Of a stretch of 64,000 bases of DNA, positions 7,782-16,036 are shown piece after piece; the first letter of the stretch is position 1; each line of letters opens with the position of its first letter. A program made the position numbers and the translations under genes. The notes under the pieces are model-generated. The model had not been told where the DNA came from. It did no database searches and worked only from the letters and a program-made list of their open reading frames with translations. Origin of the DNA: Planctomycetota bacterium (GTDB lineage: Bacteria; Planctomycetota; Phycisphaerae; UBA1845); assembly GCA_024280855.1 (NCBI GenBank), contig JAJRPG010000084.1, positions 62,001 through 126,000 of the forward strand, written 5' to 3'.

Positions 7782-8678
7782 TCACTCCGATTTTTCTTCC
7801 CTACGGTAATAGTTGTAATAACGATAATAGTTGTTACTAAATCCTGTACTGAATCGTCCGCCTGCGGCATCTTTTCCAACGAGCAAGCATCCCATGATGG
7901 GTATGTTGTTGACCTGGAGTAAACGAACGGTCCTCTTAGCTGCGGTTTCATCGGTACGATTCAACCTGATGACAACGATCACGCCGCTACACATTTGGCC
8001 AATGATGCCAATATCCGATACAGTAGTCGCGGGGGGGGTATCTACGATGGTGTAATGAAAATCGTTTTGCATTCGTTGGAAAATTGGATTCGCCGCCGCA
8101 GAGGCCAGTAGCGAAGTCGCGGCCCGATGACTCGTATTTCCGGCTGGAATGAGATAGAGATTAGGGATTGGTGTATGACGAATCGCTTCTGAATAGGTGA
8201 TTTCGCCGCGAAGCACTTCTGCAAGCCCAGGAGATTCCGGCTGATTCATCATGCGAGCCAGGGAACCTCGACGGAAATCGCAGTCAACAACCAACACCTT
8301 TAAGTGGCGAATTTCGGCAAGTGTGATAGCTAAGTTCATGGACGTTACGCTTTTGCCCTCTTTAGGCACTGCGCTGGTTATCGCTATGGTGCGGTGTTCG
8401 TAGTGTGGGTTTTGGCTTAGCAACCGCGTGCGAAGAGATCGATATTGTTCTGTAATTATGGCTGACCGCTCATAATAAGGAACCAAAGATTCAGACAATC
8501 CCTTGGCTAGCGTCAGGGGCGCATCCAACGTGGAGTCTGGATGGAACGAGTTTGGTAAGGGCGGCGTTGACGGCGCATGGCCCGACGGGGGCGTGTCAAA
8601 AGTTTTGCCCGCACCCTGTTTCCCGGCAGCGACACGTTCCTGCTCTGCACGTTTTAATGCTTCTGCGATTCTTCCCAT
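7782..8678 (-). CDS. Bacterial tyrosine autokinase (CpsD/CapB-type), exopolysaccharide locus
   Basis: BY-kinases of this type control polymerisation and export of polysaccharide by cycling autophosphorylation on a C-terminal tyrosine cluster. The 298-residue protein has a Walker A loop AVPKEGKS (103-110), a Walker A' segment VLVVDCDFRRG (128-138), and a Walker B-like IVDTPP. The end is strikingly Tyr-rich: NNYYRYYNYYRREEKSE. It lacks a transmembrane activator part, so it needs a partner. The chain-length protein at 34216 is a candidate, though distant. AAGGAAG precedes the ATG. The gene lies between the export lipoprotein (61 bases upstream) and the glycosyltransferase, and it matches the PEP-CTERM locus autokinase family. 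Confidence 0.9.
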   Translation of the reverse strand: MGRIAEALKRAEQERVAAGKQGAGKTFDTPPSGHAPSTPPLPNSFHPDSTLDAPLTLAKGLSESLVPYYERSAIITEQYRSLRTRLLSQNPHYEHRTIAITSAVPKEGKSVTSMNLAITLAEIRHLKVLVVDCDFRRGSLARMMNQPESPGLAEVLRGEITYSEAIRHTPIPNLYLIPAGNTSHRAATSLLASAAANPIFQRMQNDFHYTIVDTPPATTVSDIGIIGQMCSGVIVVIRLNRTDETAAKRTVRLLQVNNIPIMGCLLVGKDAAGGRFSTGFSNNYYRYYNYYRREEKSE

Positions 8679-8739
8679 GACTAAACTTCCTTGTTATTCG
8701 ATCAACGGTACGGCCATCGCTGTTGGCTGTTTCACATTT

Positions 8740-9510
8740 TTATAGGGGGGCGCTGAATTGCGATGTAGTTCTACCACCGCGGTTATTATTGCTGTACACA
8801 TAGTCTGCATCTCGAATGTATGCCGGGGCAGTGTAAGCTTGAATAGCTGGACCGACCGGGTAAATTAATTCGCGCACACGTTGCCCTATCCAGGCTATCG
8901 GCGTTGGCGGGATATACACAATGTCGTTCGGCTCTAGTAGGATATTTTGCGTCCAGTCGCCTTCCTTAATCATTTTATCAACGTTTACGGTCAGCGTTCT
9001 GGCTGGCTCATCGCCGTATGCCGGTCGTGTGACTTTGACTCGACTGGTCCAATCCAAAAAGGAGATGCCCGAACCCATCACCACATCGAGCAGCGTGTCT
9101 CGTCCGGTATAAGGCCGAGGTCCACTTGAGCCGCTTTCGCTCCGAACATAGTACTTTTTGCTGGAATACGAGGCTAATTTAACTGTAACTTTGGGTTCAA
9201 CGTAGTAACGACCAAGAAGCACTTCCAGCTTGGCTGCGATTTCCTTCGCAGTCATGTCTGTTACTTTTACTTCGCCGAGAAGCTCTAAATTTATTTTTCC
9301 GTCAGGTTGAATTCGCTGGAAACTTCCATCAATTTCAACGATTTGAGGCGCGCTAATTCCAATCGTATCTGGGATGCCCACGCGGTATTCGATAGCCGAC
9401 ACATCATGTTCATGCTCACGAAGGAAGTGCAGCATATCTTTGTTGCTGACGGCGCAACCAACGGTTAAGCAGGCGTATAACGCTATGAAACTAAGGGCTA
9501 GTATGCGCAT
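8740..9510 (-). CDS. Polysaccharide export lipoprotein (Wza-like)
   Basis: This 256-residue protein is a predicted outer-membrane polysaccharide exporter. A signal peptide ends in LTVGC, with the lipidated cysteine at residue 19. Residues about 42-125 form the poly-export domain (YRVGIPDTIGISA, then IQPDGKINLELLGEVKV and a TAKEIAAKLE helix). An SLBB-like segment follows (residues about 130-200), with TLLDVVMGSGIS and ILLEPNDIVYIPPTP. GGAG ten bases before the ATG supports the start. It is the first gene of the minus-strand export/kinase/glycosyltransferase block, with an ATPase gene divergent on its other side. Confidence 0.9.
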   Translation of the reverse strand: MRILALSFIALYACLTVGCAVSNKDMLHFLREHEHDVSAIEYRVGIPDTIGISAPQIVEIDGSFQRIQPDGKINLELLGEVKVTDMTAKEIAAKLEVLLGRYYVEPKVTVKLASYSSKKYYVRSESGSSGPRPYTGRDTLLDVVMGSGISFLDWTSRVKVTRPAYGDEPARTLTVNVDKMIKEGDWTQNILLEPNDIVYIPPTPIAWIGQRVRELIYPVGPAIQAYTAPAYIRDADYVYSNNNRGGRTTSQFSAPL

Positions 9511-9856
9511 GGCTTACTGACTCCAACTACCGAGATAATTCATATCACGACCCAGCCATCCGTTGGCTAAAAAGGTCAGGGCAGTGTCACTCGTCTGATA
9601 AACCTGCCTGCTCGGGTTATCGGGTTAGGATGGGAGCGTCTGAATCACATAATTATAGGAGCCAAATTTTTGGACCGCGTGAACGAGTATTTGTGCCAAT
9701 ATGCTTGTTCTTGGCCTAATAAAGGCGATGAATTAGTTTTGGTCCGCAAATATGTTTCTTGTAAATCAAGCGAGCCGGCGTAAGGACCGATATTCCAGCG
9801 GATAACGATTTGTCTTGGTCTGACGCTTATAGTGTTCATACTACAGGACCACTGAT
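9511..9856. other. Divergent intergenic region of the exopolysaccharide locus
   Basis: These 346 bases separate the export lipoprotein from the divergent ATPase gene and should hold both promoters. A 64-codon minus-strand frame (9645-9839) has no ribosome site or recognisable features and is not called. No confident promoter or operator was found. Confidence 0.3.
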
Positions 9857-11629
9857 ATGTATGCAGAATTCTTCGGACTGCGTGAACTGCCGTTCAACAA
9901 CACACCCGATCCGCGTTTTTTCTACTCGACGCCAGATCATGAAGAAGCTTTAGCCTCTCTTGTATATGCAACGCAAGAGAGAAAGGGCTTTGTGTTGTTA
10001 AGTGGTGAAGTGGGTACGGGAAAAACGCTTGTATCCAGGATGATGTTACGGAATTTTGGTAGCCGCATTGCTTTTGCGAATATCAATCACGTCGTCAACG
10101 GAGCCAGTGACCTTTTAGAATCGGTGTGCGTAGAATTCGAGCTTCCCGTAGAACCACGGTCCAGCCACACGAAAATTGTGCGCGTTCTTCACGACTTTTT
10201 GCTCGCAAAATTCGCCCAGGATGTACCCGTTGTGTTATTGCTGGATGAAGCGCAGAACCTTCCAACAGAGGCATTTGAGCAATTGCGAACTATCGGCAAC
10301 CTAGAGGCTGATGACGCCAAGCTGTTGCAGATTGTGATTGTCGGTCAGCCCGAGCTTCAACAGCGTTTTCAATCGCAAGAATTACGTCAGCTTCGTCAGC
10401 GATTATTTCGAAGTTTTCACCTGAGTTCATTAACCTTAGAGCATACCACAGGGTATATCGAACATAGACTTAGTGTGGTGGGCGCTCCCGATTCAACAAT
10501 TTTTGATCGTGGTGCGGTGGAAATAGTATACCAATACTCACGAGGCCTGCCGCGCGAAATTAATACGATTTGCGATAACGCGATGTTAAGCGCCTATGCT
10601 GCTAACTCGAAAAACATCAGTGCCTCATTTTTGAAAACAGTCGTTGAGCAAATGAACCTTGGTCAGCCTGCTCCAGCGACTACCGCGACAACGACTACCA
10701 ATCCAGTATCAACCGCAGTGCTAGCTAAGCAGTTGGTTTCGCAGCCTGTGACTACGGTCGCTGCGAATGTGCCTGAGCTAAATTCTGGACAAGTCGAATC
10801 TTTGAGCATTCGGCTGGCAGAAATCGAGGGTCGTTTGCAGGCCCAGAAGCAGAGTTCAACAAACGTTTCGAGCCAGGTACACGATGTGTTGTGCGAAGCC
10901 ATGAATCGCAACAAAGAGGACATAGCCAGCATTCGAGGCCAAATGCACACGGACGTACACGAATTGAACCGTCGTATCGCTCAGTCTGAAAAACAAATGA
11001 ATGACACGCGCGGCATCGTAGCCGTGGCTCAAAAGGCGGCCCATGATTTGTCGGCCTTGCTAACCAAAGCTGAGAATTTATCTACATCAATCGATCAGCG
11101 TTCCGAAAGTCTCGATCGGCGGGACACGGACTTAAAGCAAACGGGAATGAAATTCAAACGTGTGATTGGCGAGGTGCGCCGCGTGTTCGATAGGCTGCGA
11201 GTCGTAGCTTCTCAAACCCACGCTGTAGAACGTCGGGCACAGCGCGTATCCGACCAACTAAAATCGCAGACTTCTCAAGCACGCGCGGTTGTTGATGGAC
11301 TGACAAACCATCTTCGTAGCATAGTGCCTGCCAATACGCAGAGCAGTAAATCAGTTCGTATTCTCAAAGAAGCGACGATGCGTAAGGACGAAGTGTTAAC
11401 TCATATGCCCAAATCGCAACCTTTTCAGGCCGATCGAACACGCATGATGGGTATTCTTGATAGCACCCGCGAAAGCGTCTCCGAGTTGCGAGGTCTGGTT
11501 GTCGATCAGTCCCTGGAACGAAAATTGCCTACCCCCAAGATCGGTGGGCAAGATGACGAAAACGAGCCAGTAGTGACTTCTCGTTTAGCCAATGAGGTTG
11601 AAGGCTTGCTCCAAATGATTGAAGACTAA
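9857..11629 (+). CDS. ExeA/GspA-like AAA ATPase with coiled-coil tail, exopolysaccharide locus
   Basis: The 590-residue protein starts MYAEFFGLRELPFNNTPDP, the opening typical of the ExeA-like ATPases found in exosortase/PEP-CTERM exopolysaccharide loci. The Walker A motif is GEVGTGKT (50-57), and Walker B is VVLLLDEAQN (about 124-133). Residues up to about 270 form the AAA module. A Thr/Ala/Pro-rich linker at 271-310 leads to a long region rich in heptad-like segments (about 310-590), predicted to be coiled coil, which most homologues lack or have shorter. No peptidoglycan-binding domain was seen. It is divergent from the export gene and is probably a regulatory or assembly ATPase of polysaccharide secretion. 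The exact role is unknown for the family. Confidence 0.85.
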   Translation: MYAEFFGLRELPFNNTPDPRFFYSTPDHEEALASLVYATQERKGFVLLSGEVGTGKTLVSRMMLRNFGSRIAFANINHVVNGASDLLESVCVEFELPVEPRSSHTKIVRVLHDFLLAKFAQDVPVVLLLDEAQNLPTEAFEQLRTIGNLEADDAKLLQIVIVGQPELQQRFQSQELRQLRQRLFRSFHLSSLTLEHTTGYIEHRLSVVGAPDSTIFDRGAVEIVYQYSRGLPREINTICDNAMLSAYAANSKNISASFLKTVVEQMNLGQPAPATTATTTTNPVSTAVLAKQLVSQPVTTVAANVPELNSGQVESLSIRLAEIEGRLQAQKQSSTNVSSQVHDVLCEAMNRNKEDIASIRGQMHTDVHELNRRIAQSEKQMNDTRGIVAVAQKAAHDLSALLTKAENLSTSIDQRSESLDRRDTDLKQTGMKFKRVIGEVRRVFDRLRVVASQTHAVERRAQRVSDQLKSQTSQARAVVDGLTNHLRSIVPANTQSSKSVRILKEATMRKDEVLTHMPKSQPFQADRTRMMGILDSTRESVSELRGLVVDQSLERKLPTPKIGGQDDENEPVVTSRLANEVEGLLQMIED

Positions 11630-11637
11630 TCGTTGCC

Positions 11638-12172
11638 TCAGCTTTTAGCGCGCCGCTGATTGGTGCCTAGTTCAAATTCCTGATACTTAAGCTCTACCCA
11701 TACATGCCCATTTTCATCGGCATCTGTTTAGCCTAACTAAAAGCTTGTCCATATCGCGGGGCGAAGGCCCACGCAAACATTTACCATTGGCGTCAAAATC
11801 ACTCGCGTGACATCGACAGGTAAAACCATCTTCCGATGCCCGCTCGACTCCACAGCCTAGATGAGGGCATATGGTCTGCCAGGCATCAATCTCATCTACG
11901 CCTTCTGTGCCTATTCGACGCCTCAACCAAACGCTACCGATTACGCTTTTAGGATAGCGCGTGAATGAATCTTGCCGGTCAGCGATGACGTTGAGACGCG
12001 TCGGCTTGTCTATGGGCAGCGAGGTCAGCGGGGCGACTTTGTGAAACTCGGCTAGTTTGTTATTGCGTTTCAGCGGAGCCAAAAGAAATCGAACGCATGG
12101 GATCGCTAATAGCAATGTCACCACCGAACTGAAAGCGGTCGCGAAGATAATTAAAAATCGACGTCGAAACAT
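11638..12172 (-). pseudogene. bc1-type Rieske iron-sulfur protein with a +1 frameshift
   Basis: The first frame (12172 to 11714, 152 residues) encodes an N-terminal membrane anchor and a Rieske domain. It has CPHLGC (102-107) and CRCH (119-122), giving both 2Fe-2S ligand pairs plus the two disulfide cysteines, as in quinol-cytochrome c reductases. The frame then stops soon after GPSPRDMDKLLVRLN. Skipping one base in the run near 11727 restores a frame reading ADENGHVWVELKYQEFELG and then TNQRRAKS to a TGA at 11638. That text is the expected C-terminal strand of this family. The repaired protein would be about 177 residues. Either the gene is broken or the assembly has one extra A. A membrane zincin gene, also damaged, lies two bases upstream. 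Confidence 0.75.
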
Positions 12173-12174
12173 AG

Positions 12175-13065
12175 CTATTCCTTGCTTGGTTCCTGAGTTG
12201 GGGGCTTGCGTCGTTTTTTACGTCGTCGGGGCGCGTCGAACCGGATAACCCTTGGCGGTCCGACCGTCACCCTAGCTACGAGATCACCAAGCAAATAGGT
12301 GATAAACGCCAGCACGATGGAAACATCAATCGACACAAACACCAGGATGAAGGCTATGATAATACTGCCCGTCGTATGCAGCCCCAGCTCTTTGGGCTTA
12401 GTGAAAATGTTGCCGATCAAACTGAATACATCATCAGATCTCACACCCTCAAACAGTATGGTCGAAGCCGGTTTGGACTTAGTGTTTTCATCTGATTCCA
12501 ATTCCGTAACTTCTGGAAAGTCATTGGCGTCGGGAGGGGCAGTGTTATCCTCGCCAAACACCATCGTCACGGCCCGCGTGGTCATAATGGAGGACATTTC
12601 GTAGTAGTCGCCGGGCAGATTATAAAACGGAGCCATGCCCAACACGATGGCTGGGCCAAGCAGGATAGGATGTCGACTGCGCGTGCAAAATCTCAGCAAA
12701 GGCACACCGAAAATGATGGACAGCGTGAAAGGTAGAAAGTCAGTAGCCAGGTAGATCAAGTCTGACCCATTGGTGTCGAATCCTGTCAGTTAGCCCGCAT
12801 AGTTGCTATCAGGCACAATAAAATCGAAATAATGCTGGAGAATCGTTCCGCCATACCAAGGTCTAAGGGACAGTTCAGTGACTTTTCCACCTGTGCCTAC
12901 GCAGCCTAATACATGCAATAATTCGTGGACCGGCACATAAAGGAACCATGTGACGAGCATGGCTATCAACATCGGAGCCATCGCTTTGATTGGATTCCGG
13001 ATGCGCATCACCGGCTCCATGCCAGCGAGTACGTCGTGAAGGGGAATGTAAAGAAGTCTTTTCAT
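12175..13065 (-). pseudogene. Membrane zinc metalloprotease-like gene split by an in-frame stop
   Basis: The first part (13065 to 12790, 91 codons) has a hydrophobic segment running into VPVHELLHVLGC, with an HExxH zinc motif at residues 47-51. It ends at a TAA (12790-12792). The same frame continues without a break, reading LTGFDTNGSDLIYLATDF onwards to 12175, through further membrane segments, an acidic linker and a basic tail (RRRKKRRKPP). The second part has only a TTG as a start and no ribosome site, so it is not an independent gene. The intact product would be about 296 residues. The family resembles site-2-type or DUF3267-like membrane zincins. Substrate unknown. It precedes the Rieske gene by two bases. 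Confidence 0.7.
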
Positions 13066-13434
13066 CTATCTGCTCAACGCTTCGTCTCGCACCATGCCAA
13101 ATTTAAGCGATCACGTGATATGTCATACCACGATTTAGCTGGTTTTGACAAGATTCTACATCATTAGCCTGCCCCGGACAGATTAACACACGTCAGGCCA
13201 TTTCGATATATGTTCTCCTTCGCCTGGCAAGAACAACGATTATTGGCGGATGGTTTTTATGAGCTACTTGCTTGTGAAATGGTTATATCGTTGACGCGAG
13301 ACGGATGAAGCGGGTACGATAACGCCGAACCGTTGGGCGTTAACTGCGGCGCGGCACGTTGATCGCTAATCGGTTTGTATCAGAATTGCGTCTTCGCATG
13401 AGTGGTCAATCTTGCCGTGATGGATCTAGTGAAC
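13066..13434. other. Divergent intergenic region
   Basis: This stretch separates the split zincin gene from the TolC-like gene. Apart from the plus-strand promoter at 13291-13320 no structure was identified. Confidence 0.3.
13291..13320 (+). promoter_or_regulatory. Candidate promoter of the TolC-like gene
   Basis: TTGACG (13291-13296) and TACGAT (13315-13320) are separated by 18 bases, about 110 bases before the proposed start of the TolC-like gene. Box match and spacing are reasonable for a housekeeping sigma factor. Confidence 0.4.
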
Positions 13435-15111
13435 ATGGACGTTCGACAATGTTATAACATAACTTTGATCGCAATCTTGAGTTTGAGTGGGGCAGCGGTC
13501 TCCTCTCAAGCGCAAACACCCTCCAACGATGAGTTGGCTGTGGTGACACCGCAGATTATTTTGGAACATATCCCCGACCCTGAACTGAACCGTTCAGAGG
13601 CGGTGGAACGTTTGGGATTCGCTCGAGAAAATAACGACAAGGCCAAAACCGCATACCTCATGCGCATCTTGAATCGTGTTGAAGCGATTCGTCGTGAAGT
13701 GCAGGTGTCGCTCACGTTGGAAGAAGTCATTAACAGAACACTGGGTAATAGTTTCGCCATCGAAGTTGAGCGATTTAACCCGGCTGTGGAAGCGACGCGG
13801 TATAGCGAGGCACAAGCTGCATTCGACGCCGTATTTTTTACCACCGTTAACTTTACCAAACAGGATAGGCCTACTGCATCTCAGTTGAGTACGAGCGATT
13901 TGAAACAAATCGATATGAATATTGGCATACGCAAACTGCTGGCCTCTGGTGCGCAAATCACGTCATCTTACGGATTGCGACGCACCGAAACTTCTTTTGC
14001 GTTTCAAACACTTAACCCTGAATATTTCAGTAACTTCGCTCTGTCGTTAAGGCAACCCCTTCTTCGTGGTTATGGTCTTGATTATAACTTAGCCGTGATT
14101 CGCGTCCGCAATAATGATCACCTCGTGAGTGGATGGGTATTTCGTAGAAAGGTCCGGGATTTGCTCCGCGACGTCGAAGAAGCGTACTGGAGGCTGCTGC
14201 AGACTAGGCGAGATATTGTCATTACCGCACGACTTTTAGCTGATTTTGAAGGTATTTATGATTATCTGCAAGCGAGAAAAGGCTTTGACATCATGCCCGT
14301 TCAGCTAGCCGCGACCAAAGCCAGCCTGGCACAGACTAAGGCGGACTTCATCGCCCGCAAAGCTGCCGTATTTGATGCGGAAGACAAATTGGTTGCGCTC
14401 ATGAATGATTCAGCATTAGACTTAGCAGCCGGCGTCGAAATTATTCCAACCGATATACCTTCCATCGAGTTCGTTGTCGCCGACCGGTTAGCTGAGGCGC
14501 AGGTCGCCCTGGATCATCGCCCTGAAATTCACGAGCAAAAATTAACCATCGCCAACGCCAAAATTCAGGCAGGGAGAGCCAAGATAGACGAGTTACCGAA
14601 GCTGGATGTGACGTTCAGTTATACCATTGACGGATTAGCGGGTAATGCGGATAAGTCATTCGACGAGGCCACCCGTCACAATTTTGTCGATTATTTTGTT
14701 GGCGTAGATTTTGAGCTTCCCATTGGAAATCGTGGCCCGCGGGCCGCAAGGAAGCGGGCTGACCTTCAATATCGACAAGCATTAGCTGGACTGAAATCAG
14801 TCATCGAACAAATTCTACAGGATGTAAACGTATCCGTGCGGGCCTTGGGCACTTCTTATGATCAGATTGCACCAAGCTTGGAAGCCGCTCAATCTCGGCA
14901 GCGAGAAGTGGATTCCATCGTCGCTCGCGCCGAACGTAAAGATTTTAACACATTAAATTCCGAATTGTCATCGCGTCAGTCGCTAGCTAATGCTCGCCGC
15001 GCGATGCTCAAAGCCATGGTAGATTACAACATTGCTACCATCGACCTGCAACGTGCGCGAGGTACGCTACTGGAATATAATAACGTCATCATACCAGGCG
15101 CGTCTGATTGA
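13435..15111 (+). CDS. TolC-family outer-membrane efflux protein
   Basis: The 558-residue product belongs to the outer-membrane factor family, which forms trimeric channels through which inner-membrane pumps expel substrates. ATG at 13435 gives MDVRQCYNITLIAILSLSG, a good signal peptide ending near AAVSSQAQ. An in-frame GTG at 13402 and ATG at 13420 are alternatives, and none has a clear ribosome site. The body has the long helical hairpins typical of TolC, with two repeats. One begins LTLEEVINRTLGNSFAIEVE and the next PEIHEQKLTIANAKIQAGR; SLRQPLLRGYG marks the beta-barrel strand. No pump or membrane-fusion gene is adjacent. The radical SAM gene follows after 13 bases, and might be co-transcribed. 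Confidence 0.85.
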   Translation: MDVRQCYNITLIAILSLSGAAVSSQAQTPSNDELAVVTPQIILEHIPDPELNRSEAVERLGFARENNDKAKTAYLMRILNRVEAIRREVQVSLTLEEVINRTLGNSFAIEVERFNPAVEATRYSEAQAAFDAVFFTTVNFTKQDRPTASQLSTSDLKQIDMNIGIRKLLASGAQITSSYGLRRTETSFAFQTLNPEYFSNFALSLRQPLLRGYGLDYNLAVIRVRNNDHLVSGWVFRRKVRDLLRDVEEAYWRLLQTRRDIVITARLLADFEGIYDYLQARKGFDIMPVQLAATKASLAQTKADFIARKAAVFDAEDKLVALMNDSALDLAAGVEIIPTDIPSIEFVVADRLAEAQVALDHRPEIHEQKLTIANAKIQAGRAKIDELPKLDVTFSYTIDGLAGNADKSFDEATRHNFVDYFVGVDFELPIGNRGPRAARKRADLQYRQALAGLKSVIEQILQDVNVSVRALGTSYDQIAPSLEAAQSRQREVDSIVARAERKDFNTLNSELSSRQSLANARRAMLKAMVDYNIATIDLQRARGTLLEYNNVIIPGASD

Positions 15112-15124
15112 GGTAGCAAGCGTC

Positions 15125-16036
15125 GTGTCGGAAAAACATAATGACGATATGTCCCTGCCTCAGCATCACAACCATTCGCGTGACTGGCGCGACAACTTTT
15201 ATGTCTACCCGGTAATTTCCCGCCGCAGTAAAGGCTTAAGTGTTGGGATCAATCTCAACCCAGACAAGGCCTGTAACTTTGATTGCATCTACTGCCAGGT
15301 TGATCGCACCAAACAGCCTCGCGTGCGCCAGGTAGACCTCGACATTTTGCGAAATGAAATTACCGATTTAGTTAGCCTAGCCAAGAGTGGGGCGTTATTT
15401 GATGATCCTCAATTTGTTGGCGTGCCCGAATCGCTTCATCGTATCAACGACATGGCCTTCTCCGGCGACGGTGAGCCGACAACCTGTCCACTTTTTCAGC
15501 AAGCTGTGCAATTAGCCGCCAAGATAAAACGCGACGCTAGCTTGGATGCGACTAAGCTCGTGTTGATTACAGACGCCTGTTATTTGACCAAGCCAGCCGT
15601 TCAAGCAGGGCTGGAAATTCTCGACGAAAACAATGGTGAAATTTGGGCCAAGCTCGATGCCGGCACGCAGGCTTACTATCAGCAGATCAATCGCCCAAAT
15701 TTCCCGCTGCAACATGTCGTGGAAAACATCACGGCCGCGGCTCGTGTGAGGCCTATCGTGATTCAATCTCTGTTTATGCGGGTAGACGGGCATGGTCCAG
15801 ACGATGCGGAAATTCTAGCGTACACCAACCGACTCAATGAGATTACGCAAGCTGGCGGAAACATCTCTTATGTGCAGGTTTACACGGTAGCCAGGAAACC
15901 GACAGAGACATTCGTATCAGCCTTGTCAGACGCCGATGTGGACGAAATAGCCAAGGAAGTCACCAAGCGCACTTCGCTTCGTGCAGAAGTATTTTACGGC
16001 TCAAACGTCGCCTCGGATTCCGCCGGTAATAGCTGA
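15125..16036 (+). CDS. Radical SAM protein (COG0731-like)
   Basis: The 303-residue protein has the radical SAM cluster motif CNFDCIYC (C-x3-C-x2-C) early in the sequence, after VGINLNPDKA. A later GDGEPTTCP segment matches the 'GGE' strand involved in SAM binding in the wyosine-base/TYW1-like group. GTG at 15125 is preceded by GAGG at a suitable distance; ATG at 15149 is an alternative, and both lie after the TolC stop. The substrate is unknown. The TYW1 relation is distant, so tRNA modification is only one possibility. Its last 43 bases overlap the end of the convergent glycosyltransferase gene. Confidence 0.8.
   Translation: MSEKHNDDMSLPQHHNHSRDWRDNFYVYPVISRRSKGLSVGINLNPDKACNFDCIYCQVDRTKQPRVRQVDLDILRNEITDLVSLAKSGALFDDPQFVGVPESLHRINDMAFSGDGEPTTCPLFQQAVQLAAKIKRDASLDATKLVLITDACYLTKPAVQAGLEILDENNGEIWAKLDAGTQAYYQQINRPNFPLQHVVENITAAARVRPIVIQSLFMRVDGHGPDDAEILAYTNRLNEITQAGGNISYVQVYTVARKPTETFVSALSDADVDEIAKEVTKRTSLRAEVFYGSNVASDSAGNS

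Noticed and set aside
9645-9839. A 64-codon minus-strand frame between the export lipoprotein and the ATPase
   Set aside because: No ribosome site, no family features, and it occupies the divergent promoter region.
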